This document shows positions 23,601-34,365 of a stretch of DNA of 64,000 bases, one piece after another (within the stretch, counting starts at the first letter, position 1; each line of letters begins with the position of its first letter). The stretch covers positions 1 to 64,000 of the forward strand of contig JAAPAO010000087.1 in the NCBI GenBank assembly GCA_013115145.1, given 5' to 3'. This DNA comes from Perkinsus chesapeaki. Its lineage: Eukaryota > Perkinsozoa > Perkinsida > Perkinsidae. Position numbers and translations under genes: made by a program. The notes under the pieces are model-generated. The model was not told the origin of the DNA. It worked only from the letters and a program-made list of their open reading frames with translations, and ran no database searches.

Positions 23601-23698
23601 TCATAGCGGATAGGATAGGGGACGTTATAGACATGGAGGACCCGGAGGTGCAGCCTGATGTGGGCAGAATAAAGCAGGAAGAAGATGATGATGCATGA
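17682..23698 (+). CDS. Large secreted PAN/Apple-like cysteine-rich protein (over 20 exons)
   Basis: Exon 1 (17682-17735) encodes a complete signal peptide, MLITLCSLLVLLLVHLIE, and is spliced in phase 0 to 17779 (ASNNPGLRQ). Coding exons alternate with introns of mostly 44-60 bases. An N-terminal Cys-poor part reads LESLLEEFQQWVTQEGPALH, then VPHKNHDRKWLRHELGRLAA. From about 18.7 kb a motif C-x3-C-x4-6-C recurs: CWRRCTQQYYFC (18.72 kb), CQTNCLSMDWC (19.29), CMEVCGGQDC (19.48), CQVACKAATC (19.77), CTVRCLTMLQC (22.16), CQSLCRGRKGC (22.61) and CQYYCDKDPLC (23.23). The C-x3-C helix followed by a nearby Cys is the core of PAN/Apple domains. The last exon (23594-23698) encodes an acidic tail, VGRIKQEEDDDA. 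No transmembrane segment was seen. A secreted adhesin-like role is inference. Exon borders between 20.3 and 21.7 kb are least certain, and a split into two genes there is possible. Confidence 0.7.
20811..20915 (-). repeat. tRNA-like dispersed repeat, copy A
   Basis: On the minus strand this copy shows CGAAGCAATT, then TAGCTAAGGGGGGAGC (A-box-like) and GGTTCGATCCCCGG (B-box-like), ending GAAGCATTTTTC. It appears to lie in an intron of the PAN/Apple gene, in antisense orientation. The T-arm stem is imperfect, so a functional tRNA is unlikely; a tRNA-derived SINE-like sequence is the best description. Confidence 0.5.
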
Positions 23699-23859
23699 CA
23701 CAAGTGTGCTGCCGGTGCAGCAGAAGCAACATGAGTACTTGTTGTTAACGCAGTGCTTGTGTGTTGAGTGTTGAGGGGGTGAGTCGGTGTTGGTTTGATG
23801 AGCTCCTCGAAACAGTTCGTTAAAAACGATCGGATTTTTTCTATAAAATACCTTCCAAA

Positions 23860-26570
23860 ATGCTGACGACCTTCAGCAGTGAATCCTCGCCACAACAACA
23901 AGCATCATCTTCGGATTGCTATAGTATGTATGATAATAGCAGTTGCAGTGCCAACCTGGAAGGCAATGAGGGCCTAGCCTTCAAGAGGGCTCGTTTGGGT
24001 CCGGGCCCAGAGACTAATAACACCACCACAAACACTCTTCCACTGCTACCGGGGTGCTTGGCTCTACGCGGCTCCCCACCGAAGGCGATGTCGGACGGGT
24101 CCAAGCCGAATAAGAAGCCCTTGTCTCAGTGGTAAGGAAGGATGGGTATCTTACTGTTTCGGTGCATCAACCTTGGATGCGCCAAGATACGCTGTGGTAT
24201 CTTAGCGCACCGTGAAGATTCCATGCATTGTTGATTACCTAGGTATTTACAGTGTATTGATGAGGATATCTTAGCGGTCAAGAGGCTAGTTGAACGACGC
24301 CGCATGCCCTTTAGAGGGCTGGCTGTCGCACAGCAGTACACCAATGGCGATCCTAACAGCACCAACGCTATAAGTGATCTTCCAACAGGTAGCAGCTGCA
24401 GCAGTTCCCTTGGGGCCACGTTGTGTAATTCAGTTGATTGTTCCGAGGCTCTATCCTCTTCTGCGTCGTCCTCCACTTCTCTTCCTCTTGTCAGCGGTGA
24501 TTGTAATGTCTATTACTGTTGCCTTCTTTAACATGCTTGTTTAGATACTGATGTTTCTACACCACTGGAGACTCTACAGTTGTTCAGCACACCAGGGGTA
24601 CTGCAACAACCGCTTCGCCTTGCCCTGCTGAAGTGTTGTTCTTTCAGTGTAATGGTTTGGTTGGTGGCAGCTATCCTAGACGCTCCCAGTCTCCCGGAGA
24701 GTGCAAGCATGGTCGTTGGAGTTGTAAGAGTCCCGCTTTCCTCATGTAACTGCTTTACGATCTTTTGCTCAGCGGAAGAGCACCTTGTCTTTCTTGAGGG
24801 TTTGCGGGACCATGGACGTGACTGGACCACAGTAGGCTATGGGCTGGGAGTGTGATGGGCGATAGTCGCTATTTCAGATCACCAACTTGATCCCAACGAG
24901 GACGAATAAGCAAGTGAGGTCTCATGCGCAGAAGTACTTCCAGGACTTGGACCGTCGTCTGCAGGATCATCAAGTGAGTTCATAAGGAGCTCGGGAGGAG
25001 CCACGATAGCTTTTACTTTTCAGGGAACTGCTACTGCTGCGGCTCAACCGAAGGCTGAAACCGACTACTCCCCCCCAGAGGACGGTAGGGTCGATGGTAT
25101 TGATGTGTGAGGGTTATGGTGCATGACAGATTGCTCGGAGCAAGCTAAAGCGCAGCAGGCCATGCAGGAGCTTCTACAGTCTATCACAGCAGCCCAAGGC
25201 TCAGGTGAGTTCGGCAACTAACGCCTGTCCTGCACTTTGCCTTTGATAGGTTCGGAGAATGTCGACCCTAATCTGCGCTATGAGACTCGGCCAGGCCCGG
25301 CAGTGGTATCGAGGTTAGAAAACAAGGATGCTGTGGAATCGGTAGGGTTAACGCTGATGCGGTAACTGTATCGAATGCTGTTGCTGACAGGTGCCAGCCA
25401 GGGCGGGTGAATCGCTGAAGGCTATGATGGGTCCGGCGTCCGGTGTCGAATCGGCCCAGGTATGTGGGAGTGTAGGAATGAACCTTACAATGTGATCTCT
25501 TGCTTTGTAGGTGTGCTCCAGCAACTTGGAGCTGGCAGCGTTGGCTGCTGTTGCGGCCAATCTAACATCTAGGCAAGGACTCCAGGATATGAACGCCAGA
25601 GTGGCTGCAGTAAGCATGTACCACCTCACAAGCCACGCCCCTTCTGTCAGGCTCCCTTCTCTCAAGGATTCGATCTAGCCGCTATTGCCGCAGCAGCGAG
25701 TGCAATGTAAGGTTGCTACAAGCTTGGGTTTCGATAGTTCTCACGCGAACCTATCAGATCGTCAGCTCCTCCAGTTGGCGCTCGGTCTTCTACTCCTTGC
25801 AACTCCCAGCAGACGCAGTCAGCTTTGAGCCTTCAAGCGGCTCGGAGCATTGGCCTCCTTACAGGTGGAGATGTGTTGGCTATGGACAGTCACCTCACTT
25901 TTGTTGGTACGTGCGTTGTCCTCAGTAGCTTGCTAAGGAGCGTTCTATTGTTTCAGATAATATGAGGAGCATTCTTCATCACTTTTTGAGCGCACTGCCA
26001 CCAGTAAGTCCCCCTTCATTTTATCTGGTCTCACTCACACGGTTCCCCTGTCAGGCAAGTGCTGCGCATGAGGAGGTCCTCGCCTGCCTTAAGGATGTCG
26101 AGACGCACTTACATGAATGTCGAGCGTAAGCTGCTGCTGCTTGCGTACCATCTTTTGTCTAATGCGGTCGTTGTTAGGTGGGCTCCAATCATGACACAGA
26201 AGCTGCATTGCAAAGGACAAGAGCTGTACGAGAGAACCTCCATGCTGTTTGACAAATACATGGCCAGTAACACATCAGCCTCCCTCAAGGGGACCGGCCT
26301 TGATAACGTACCGCCCATTTCTTCGTCGACACCGTCCATAGAGTTACTCACCCTTAGACTCAATGTGCTGCTTCTGGACAGCAGCAGCCTTGCCATCAAA
26401 CGGATCAGTTCTCTGGTTTAGCTGGGGAGATCGGCTTCCCCCTCCTTACGACGGGCATGTCGAGTAAGTTGTTAAGGTATGATGTTCCACAAAGACAACT
26501 GCTTCTCTCTTTAGATTGGCCTCAAACTCCAGTGGTCCCTGTTATGAGCGAATCTCCAGACTCGCTGTAG
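23860..26570 (+). CDS. SHAQKYF-class MYB transcription factor
   Basis: This is a DNA-binding regulator. The start ATG at 23860 opens a Ser/Gln/Asn-rich N-terminus (MLTTFSSESSPQQQ). The single MYB repeat is assembled from exons at about 24690-24960: GRW, then SSEEHLVFLEGLRDHGRDWTT, and after an intron ITNLIPTRTNKQ and the diagnostic VRSHAQKYF. This is the one-repeat family known from plants and protists. Downstream, small exons separated by 45-55 base introns encode Ala/Gln-rich sequence (QAKAQQAMQELLQSI, SNLELAALAAVAANL) and end with TTGMSNWPQTPVVP and stop at 26568-26570. The exon joining about 24540 to 24650 is unresolved. The gene begins 161 bases after the PAN/Apple stop. Confidence 0.78.
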
Positions 26571-27806
26571 CTGCTAGGCTCCGATATCGGAGTGCTAGCG
26601 TCCTTTCAGTAATTGTTACATAGATAAAGACAGTGCATTCTTACTCCTTAGAATTGGGGCATCGAATTAGATTTAGGCATCGTCCTCGTTGCCATTGTCG
26701 TTGTTATCATTAAAGCTGCTAGCATAATATTTTCTCAAGTGCAGTTACTGGTGATGTAGTTGCCTTTTGCCCCCTTAATTGTATTTAAATAAGTCCGATC
26801 TATAGAGGATCCGCAACACAACACCGCCATCATCATCCTTCTAATTGCAACAAGTTTTATAGTATTTATCCCATCACAGTGCTGTTGTTCTTGTCGATGA
26901 TGATGCTGCTGTTGTTGTTGCTATATTGATATTGTTGTTTTACTCTGTTACATGTTTCTTTACCTAATCGTACTACTAGTGTGTACTCTTTTTTGAGAAA
27001 GTATACTTTCGTGATAAACAGCAGCGAATCCACTCCTACTGTTTCACATTGTAACTTTTGTGTGTGAATTATCCTTCATATCCTATACTACTTATATTAC
27101 ACTCGAGCCTCTATATGCGGCTCAGTGATCGGCTCTACTATATTCCAATCGTCTATTTTCTTACAAGGCCATTCCCCTGACGAAGAGTACACCAAACTCG
27201 GAATGCAGCAGCATCCCTTTGAGGCAAAGAGAAGCACATGTGGCCTGTAGGGAGACAGTGTAGCCCAGCTCATCAATTTGAGGGATCTACTACTGCTACT
27301 GCTATCTGTATCGCTACGGACGGCAGCTCATGCTGCTGCCAGCATGGTTTGGCATCTCTTTATATTTGTTTCCTATATCCGTACCTGTTGTTGACTACTT
27401 TATCTTTTCGGTGTCAGTCCTGATCATCGATGTACGATGGTACTGTTACTACTTTTCGAATCTATTCAATCCGTCGTCGAGTGTCTATTCGTTATTGTAT
27501 TCTCGTGGTAGTTTAGTCGTACATGATAGTATTGGTCTACCATTTGGTAGTAGTAGTTGTTCTTACAATCCTTGCAATGCATTTTTTGGACTAATTGATC
27601 GAACTCTCATCACCATTATCACCCCACTACTTTATGCCTCCATCCTAGTCTCATTTGTAGTCATTTCTCTGTGGCGGTGGAAGTGGGGATGACGCCATCA
27701 TCACCGTATTAGTTTAGTAGTAGTAACAAGAAGCCCCATTTTTGACAACAGTGCGTGAGCTTTCCGCGTCTTGTGTTGTTAATGTCTTCCTGAAGTGGTG
27801 TCGAAG
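26571..27806. other. T-rich intergenic region
   Basis: There is no clear gene. The plus strand is T-rich, with short triplet runs (TGT/CTG near 26895-26940 and CTG near 27285-27340). Weak hydrophobic frames at 27330-27690 are explained by the T-rich composition. It should hold the 3' flank of the MYB gene and the promoter of the methyltransferase-like gene. Confidence 0.5.
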
Positions 27807-29360
27807 ATGCGAACCAAACTCCTTGCTCTATCGGGTGCCTATCTTTCGACGGCGGCCTATGGATTGCAAGATTCCCATTTGAACTTCTGCGAAGACAGCG
27901 ACGCCTCTCTATCGCAGATCGCCGCGGGAGGGCTATTAGATCCATCTAGTATGGCTTGCAAAGAGATGCTACAGTTTTGGTATCTCAGCAAGTGAGTGTC
28001 TGATACAGCAGAACCTTTGGCCGCAAGTTAGCACTCAGGAACACTAGCCTTGCTGAGTACCGACAAATGTATAGTGCATTAGGGGAAGGTCAGAGCCATA
28101 AACAGCAGATGCCCAATGTCAACTATCTTGTCTCTAGAGCCGCGGCTATTATACAAGCTCAGGTGGCGCTAAAAACGCTGTTACGACAGGACGATATCGA
28201 TCTGATAGGCGCACATGCTGAGTGCTATAATAATGGAGAAACCACAGTGCATGACAGAGCAAATAAAGTTCGTTTTAGTCAGCGGACTGCGAAAAGTCAG
28301 AGTTCTGATGCATAACAGATGGTTACAAATGACTATGAGATCGCTTCACCATTGCGGGGTGTTCTCAGGCGACAGGTGTGGTATTCACACGATCTGCCAC
28401 ATCATTTCCAAGAGTACGCTACAAAACACGGACACTGGCTTAATAACAACAACATAGATACATGAAGACGTCCTCCAATTTCCTACTCGAGACAATCGCA
28501 CTCACAGAGATGGAGTTGGAGACAATACGTGGGTTGTCACAGCAGTGGGATGAGGATAATATACCAGCCGATACGAGGTGGCAACCATGGCAACGAGCTC
28601 TCATATTGTGTGACAGCGATTACAGATACTACTCTCATGAGCATGATGGGCGCTACAGTGCATTGGAGTACCTCAGACGATACACGTTTGACTCGATGCA
28701 AGATATCGATAAGGGAATCCTACGGTAGCTCGGGCGAATTCCACATACCATCCACGTTCATCGTAAGATATGCTGTTCGACATGTATTCAAGCGAGGCGA
28801 CACTATTGCTGATTTTGGCAGCGGTATTAGTCAGTGGGCTGAGTGGCTCAACAACACAGGGTCAGTGGAGATCTCAATCTGTGACTCAGTCTACAGAGTA
28901 GATACGTCACAGCTTTGGCGTACGATGGTGTGCCAGACGTGGACATCATCACTTCTGGCCAAGTCACGCGAGTTGATCTAGCAGCGGAGCACATCGACCT
29001 AGGGCTCACTTTCAACTGGGGACTTGTCCTCAATGTCCTTGACACTGTATGCTTCAAAACAGCTACGGCATTTAGTGTCAGTATCAGATCTCAACAGACC
29101 TCGCCGCCCGTATCATCAAGAATATAGCCAGTCACTGTGTAGCACGAGTTCCCATACTGCTCGTTGTTGCCGAAGGGTCCCGTTGTCAGAATGAGGGCGT
29201 GATACTCTCATGGGCCGGCGTGACTGAGTCTGCTGACGCTCCATCACCGATGGATTCAGCGTCCGTAGTCAGCAGTGTTGAGGGGAATTCCTCGGACTCT
29301 CTCAGGCAAGCCTGTCCTGATGGAAGCAGGGACTGGCATTCAGATACAACCCGACACTGA
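27807..29360 (+). CDS. Methyltransferase-like protein with signal peptide (multi-exon)
   Basis: The first ATG at 27807 gives a leader MRTKLLALSGAYLSTAAYG. An in-frame GTG just upstream is not needed. Exons then join as FWYLSK/NTSLAEYRQMYSALGE, VALKTLLRQDDIDLIG, ANK/MVTNDYEIASP, RRQ/IHEDVLQFPTRDNRTHRDG, DNT/DYRYYSHEHDGRYSALE, and ESYGSSGEFHIPSTFIVRYA. The SAM-binding motif I is DTIADFGSGISQWAEWLN (about 28800-28850). Later come PDVDIITSGQV, LTFNWGLVLNVLD (motif IV-like), and after a 50-base intron NEGVILSWA (motif VI-like strand). Introns run from about 45 to 100 bases and restore frame exactly at each join. The fold is class I methyltransferase. The leader implies a secretory or organellar location, so the substrate may be a sugar or protein there; that is inference. 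The stop at 29358-29360 is less certain than the start. Confidence 0.7.
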
Positions 29361-29528
29361 CCGATAAGCTGAGAGGGAGAGCTCACTCCGACTACCTCAG
29401 ACGCTGGCTTTATGTGTTTGATAAGGTCTGATCGAGGCATGGTCTGATCACATGCGCTTTCTGGACTGTGATTCTCTGTAGAGTTGTCACGTATAGTTGG
29501 GAGCATTACACTTGTCAGCTATTACTAC

Positions 29529-32021
29529 ATGTTACTGTCAATATTTCACCTACTACTATCATCAACACTACAGGTGAGCATGTAGCAAAGGAATGCGTCA
29601 GTGCTCGGTCTTCTTCAGACATCCTTATCTCTGAGCTTTCGGACATCCGATAGCAGCACCATTTCAACTACGGGTAGATATCGCACTACACAGTTAGATA
29701 CCCTACGCCACTCTTTCTAGGAATAGAGACGTTACCTTGTCATAATGAGCTCTCAGCTGCAGACGTGGTGGAGGTACATCCAGATCCGATGACTCGGGTA
29801 AGCTCGTTTCTATAGAGCTATCCTGCAAGGTATTCATGCACCTAGATACCTTGCAACACGTCAGTCGCCCTTGAAAAGGATCGATTAAATCGTCCGTTCT
29901 GTTTTGGATTCGCAGCCAATTCGAGTACTTCGGCTCAGCTACCCTCACCTGTAAGTCCGCGCCTAGCTAGAATGGCTTGCAGTGCTCCGTTTGTAGTTCC
30001 TCGAAGTGGAACTGAAAGCTCCTTATGTTATCCGAGGTTTCGAACTTGATCGAGTATATGCACGTGAACCAGGTAGAGCCAGCTGAGGCCGCCTGGAGCT
30101 GTTCAACTGCTTCTGAATCGTAGATGCTCATAACGAGGGATCCACCAACAGCATTTCACAGCCTTTGCCAAAGTCCATCAAAATAAAGTACGTGTTTAGA
30201 CTGAGGTTGTTTTCAATCCCTTCCTTCAGCGCTGCAATGGGCGTCCATGCGTTCCAATGGTACAGGGACATGCAGGCACGAGAACACTGTGAGTCCATTA
30301 AATCTGCCGAGATGGAAAACAATACACCGCTATTTCTTGTTCAGCCATAGCTTGGACTTCTCTAAATACCGAGCCAGAGACAGTCAGGGCCCCAAAGGCC
30401 ACAGTCGATTTGGAGACAGATTTCAGGGGTCATCTATTGAGGTAAAGTCATCTCACGCTTTCTTATCGTTTATCGAGAGTGCGTTTTAGGGTTTGGCCAC
30501 GTGCAGAGTTAGTAAAGGGATCCGACACACTGAAGACTGGATTTCAAATAAAAGTAAGGCTCACAGCTTTGCGGACCCTTTCACCCGATACTGTCTTGCT
30601 CAGCTGTACGGATGTCCAGTCAAAGATACGCGCACTATGCAGCTAAGGTTCAGGTCAAGTTTCGCCTCGATAAGGAATAAGTAGGAGAGCCTTTGCAGAA
30701 GAGGCCTCGGATCGAAGGTCTATACTGTCAGATTCAAAACGCTCGATATTTTTCGGAAGGAGCTCATCAGCCACGTTTGCCGGCTTCTCACATTGTCAAC
30801 GGCCTCGTCCACAACTACATGCAGTCGGATACTATTCATTGGTAAGTTGAGAACTGATCCTCATTTGATGGTTGTTCCGCCAGACGTTGCCGAGAAGTCC
30901 GCGGCTGAGTTTGAGCACCACCGCAAGAATTTCAAGGAGAACACTCAACGTATCGACAGCTACGAGCCCTCCAAGGACCACATACCCAACGTGCGCTGCC
31001 TGACTATGTTGGCTTCCACTATTATCGTCTCAGGTTGTGGTCAATCTTCGAGTCCTTCCGCCAGTTACCCAGTGCGTCGACTGCCGTAATCGCTCCGTCT
31101 CCCTACATCACAATCTGACTTGTAGCCATCAGGTTCTGCCAGCGAGATTGTTTCTCAATTCCGGGAGGTACTCGAGACCGAAAAATCCACCGGCCATCGA
31201 GTGATGGCCAAGTTTGAGGTAACCGCGGCACAGCTGCGCGTACTTAGATGCTACTGTTGTAGGAATGGGTAACTGATGATTCACCATATTTCTGCTCTAA
31301 AGTGCAGTGTTTGGCTGGGCAGGTGAGCCGGCTTTCATACTAGCTCTGATCTTGCATCACTTTATCACCTCAGGATTGCGTCAATGGTGTCTGCATAGAT
31401 AAAGTTGGCCTAGCACACGACAGATTGAAGTAAGATAGGACTAGGAAGGAATTACAAGTCATCGACTCTCTTTCAGCTTGCACCCAGTTTTCTCCGAATC
31501 CGGCAGTCGGCTCGAGTCTGGTGGGCTGGTCAACTGGGATAGGGAAAACCGAGTTCCCGAGCAGAAGAGCATTATAAGCAACTTCGGGGCCGATATACCG
31601 AAATATCGGTGAGAGTCAACACGCGTTTGCCAGTGCGACTTTATGACAGGTACGATGATACGCTCCTTCAGCTCAAGCCTCTACCACTCATAAAAGGAGC
31701 TGATCAACCTCCACAAGCCCACTTTGGTAAGCATTCTCATTGGACTACCGCAACAATTACAATCTGTTTCCAGTTGCCCCGCAGTCTGTTAAGAGCTCTA
31801 CTAATGGAGTAAGCGAAAGTGCTTTGGTGAGGCGTGTTCAAGCATAGCTTGTTGATTAATGATCGATGTTTCAGGTGTTCCAATCGGACGCTGAGCCGGC
31901 AAGTTCTGAGAAGGCCTTCCATAGGCGCTACACATTTCCCTTGCTGATAGCGGGGAGTCTCGTCGCATTACTGATCATTGCGGTGTGCATACGTAAAGCA
32001 CGAGGAATCAGCCTTGTATGA
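29529..32021 (+). CDS. Type I membrane protein, possible discoidin-like ectodomain (multi-exon)
   Basis: The start ATG at 29529 gives MLLSIFHLLLSSTLQ, a signal peptide followed by an intron. The ectodomain is built from about 14 exons: RYPTPLFLGIETLPCHNELS; ALEKDRLNRPFCFGFAANSS; FLEVELKAPYVIRGFELDRV; HAFQWYRDMQAREHSIAWTS; LLRVWPRAELVKGSDTL; FEHHRKNFKENTQRIDSYEP. A short Cys cluster (CSKVQCLAGQDCVNGVC, about 31300-31400) is followed by LHPVFSESGSRLESGG. Near the end one membrane span, FPLLIAGSLVALLIIAVCI, precedes a short basic tail and stop at 32019-32021. The order FLEVEL, then a W-x-x-S/T strand, then LLRVWP recalls the F5/8C (discoidin) fold, but this is by eye. All joins use GT-AG introns of about 40-60 bases that keep phase. 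Confidence 0.65.
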
Positions 32022-32461
32022 CCTACTCTAGGACTTGTTGTCTAACAGCACCATGCTTTGAGTTTTCAGTCGGAAATTGCCGGATATAGTAATCAACGCC
32101 ACTTGAATGGTCACCAATCATAGGATCCATTTTCAGTGTACCAGATTGTAAGAGTTCGAGTTGTGAAAAAGTATCTTGAGAGTGCTGCATGGGTACGTCC
32201 AACCAGCTGCGTCTAACACATGGTGGATGACGGCTAGATAATGAGTTAGGCTAGGAGCTAGATAGGACAAGAAATAGATCAAGGTACTCAACTATCTACA
32301 CTTGGAACACAAAAGTGAGGGTTGTGGCTAATTATAGGTTATCATGCGTACATTATGTCAACTTCTTTCTGCAATAAACCACTGGTGACTCTGACGAGAT
32401 ATGGCTTCGACCAATTATAGTTTAGTCACTTTCCGAGTCAGAAAGAACTATGACATATTTA
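32022..32461. other. Intergenic between convergent genes
   Basis: This is the region between the stop codons of the plus-strand membrane protein gene and the minus-strand nuclear protein gene. No gene was seen, and a plus-strand 60-codon frame at 32401 is opposite the last exon of the next gene. Confidence 0.4.
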
Positions 32462-33114
32462 TTAGTATCGCTGGGAACCATCTCGCCCCCGGGCGAGTAG
32501 AAGCTCGGCCGATTCACTCTCCTTCCACTTCTGGTCTGTCCGCCTCTCCGAGCTGGATGAAGGGCCTTCAGATGGCTCTCTAACAAGTTGAATGCAGAAG
32601 CTTACTATGCCATCAATTGCCTACTATGAGGGCTGGACTTTCTCCTGGATGGAGATGACTTGCGGTGGCTTGGCCGAGGCGGAGATGCAACAGCTTCATC
32701 CTCGGGCTCCTCTTTCACAACTACTTCCCCAGATGCGTAAGCTTTCCGTTGTGCAGCGGACATGTGCTGTACAGGCGGAGAGAGCGGGACTGACATGTCA
32801 AGTTGGAGACGGAATACACTCAGTTGAGCGTTACTCTCAGAAGGTACTGGACTGGGCGAGTAGTGCACAACTTTGTTCTTCCGAGATGTGCTAAATCTCA
32901 CCTGTGACCGACGACGCCTCTTTGCTGGGGGTTGCGTTGTCCGCACCTGAAGATCCAGTAAGCATATCTATAGCTTTCCTGTTGGCTATGGTCTTACATC
33001 ACGCCTTCGCTTAGACGGTGTGGCTGTTGGCGGTTGGGGCTGATCAGGCCCCCGCTTAGACTGCACTAACGAACGAAGCGATGTCGATATGAATGCTGTT
33101 ATCTTGCTAAACAT
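32462..33114 (-). CDS. Basic Ser/Pro-rich probable nuclear protein
   Basis: ATG at 33112-33114 begins MFSKITAFISTSLRSLVQ. The protein has two basic clusters resembling nuclear localisation signals (PSKRRRD and PAKRRRRSQ), split by a 49-base intron. Next is VVHYSPSPVPSE, an acidic EVVVKEEPEDE containing a sumoylation-like hydrophobic-K-x-E, and an SR-like stretch SHRKSSPSRRKSSPH. A 44-base intron leads to the last exon, EPSEGPSSSSERRTDQKWK, ending ARGRDGSQRY and stop at 32462-32464. About 185 residues. No known domain was recognised. Composition suggests chromatin or splicing association. Confidence 0.6.
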
Positions 33115-34365
33115 TGAAGGATATGATAGAGATCAATAAATGAGCTGATAAAATATGTCTGCGAGCAAAAGGCTTATGGTGGCAACATTGCTGGTCCAGC
33201 ACGCCCTCCGTCACGGCGAAACGGTTTCAGGCGCTGAGAAACTCACAAGACTGCAAGAAAGTCGTCCAGTGCGAAACAGTTAAAGATTAGGTCACGTTAT
33301 GTTATGCAACTGATAGGCGCATTCAATGCCGTATACAAGAGCAAACCGCCACAGCTAATAGATGTTATGAAACACCGGTCTGGGTCACTGTTGAAACAAG
33401 GAGTTCGCTACACCGCGGTTACTGTAACATGTTGTAATCAGGCTCGAACTTAACGGAATTCAATCGGTCGGTTAGCGCTGAATCTTCGGACACTTGATCA
33501 GGAACACCTTACGCGACATGACTCAAACGGGAGGAGCAACAGAGAATCACCTTCATAGAGTTGCTCCTGCCACCTTTCACCTCTCATGGAGACATCGACG
33601 CTATGCCGCCGCGTGGCGAAGCGATTGTCGCCAGGCATGGAGTTGGCAGGCGAAAGCGGCGCCTCCATGACTGGTTGCGATATGCTCATTGCGAGAACCC
33701 TACCATCTAAAAACGTGCAGATCTCCGCTGAGTCAGCGGAGCGGTGCTGACGAGGACACGACCATCAACTGACCGCCGATTGGTTGCCGTATTTCCGTTA
33801 TCGTGGGCAAGTGCTTGTTGGGCGATGACCAGTGTGGCAAGCCAGGGCGGTAATGAGGGAGGTTGAGAATAGTAGCCGTGGAAGGATTTGACCGAAACAG
33901 CAACCGCAGATCATGGAAAGTATCTTTAAAACCTGATCACATCGAGCGACTCCCGAAAACCTTTGATGGAGCTCGCAACTACCTATCGCATCTCTTAGTC
34001 CGTATTCGTGTTTCGGTGGGTGAAGAGAGCTGTTGATTGCTTGCCCGCCTAACAACTACGCGTTGGCAGCGAAGCACTGGCAAGAGGCAAATGTCACCTA
34101 AATCCCTGAGCGGAACTGAGCTCGCTGGCGAGGCTGACTGAGTATTGGTGGCGCCATGCTGAGGGAAAGTAACATGTTGACCACTAAAGCCACTTGAGCC
34201 TCGGAGTTTTCATGCGATTCCCAGCCCTACCGAATGAGTGGCGACTACAGAATCAACCGAAGGCCGCCGTGCGAGCATGGGCCTCCACTGTGATGGCCCA
34301 AGGCGCTCCGATGCTATATGTGAGGTGGGCAGTGGCTGGTAACGCCATTCTGAGGGACCGACAGT
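33115..34365. other. Gap with one weak small frame
   Basis: No supported gene. A minus-strand frame (ATG at 33687-33689, stop at 33498) encodes MSISQPVMEAPLSPANSMPG and then a charged segment. It could be a first exon, but no continuation was found. Nothing recognisable lies at 33115-33490 or 33700-34365. Confidence 0.35.

Noticed and set aside
17700-23700. Reading this block as a decayed retrotransposon or non-coding DNA
   Set aside because: No reverse transcriptase, integrase or terminal repeat was seen, and removal of small GT-AG introns gives a consistent secreted protein.
27330-27692. Hydrophobic 120-codon frame as a membrane protein
   Set aside because: It lies in T-rich sequence that yields hydrophobic residues by composition; there is no clear start, family feature or splice partner.
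30128-30322. Minus-strand frame reading like a protein (ALKEGIENNLSLNTYF)
   Set aside because: The plus-strand exon chain here fits splice sites and phases through the whole membrane-protein gene, so the minus frame is taken as its shadow.
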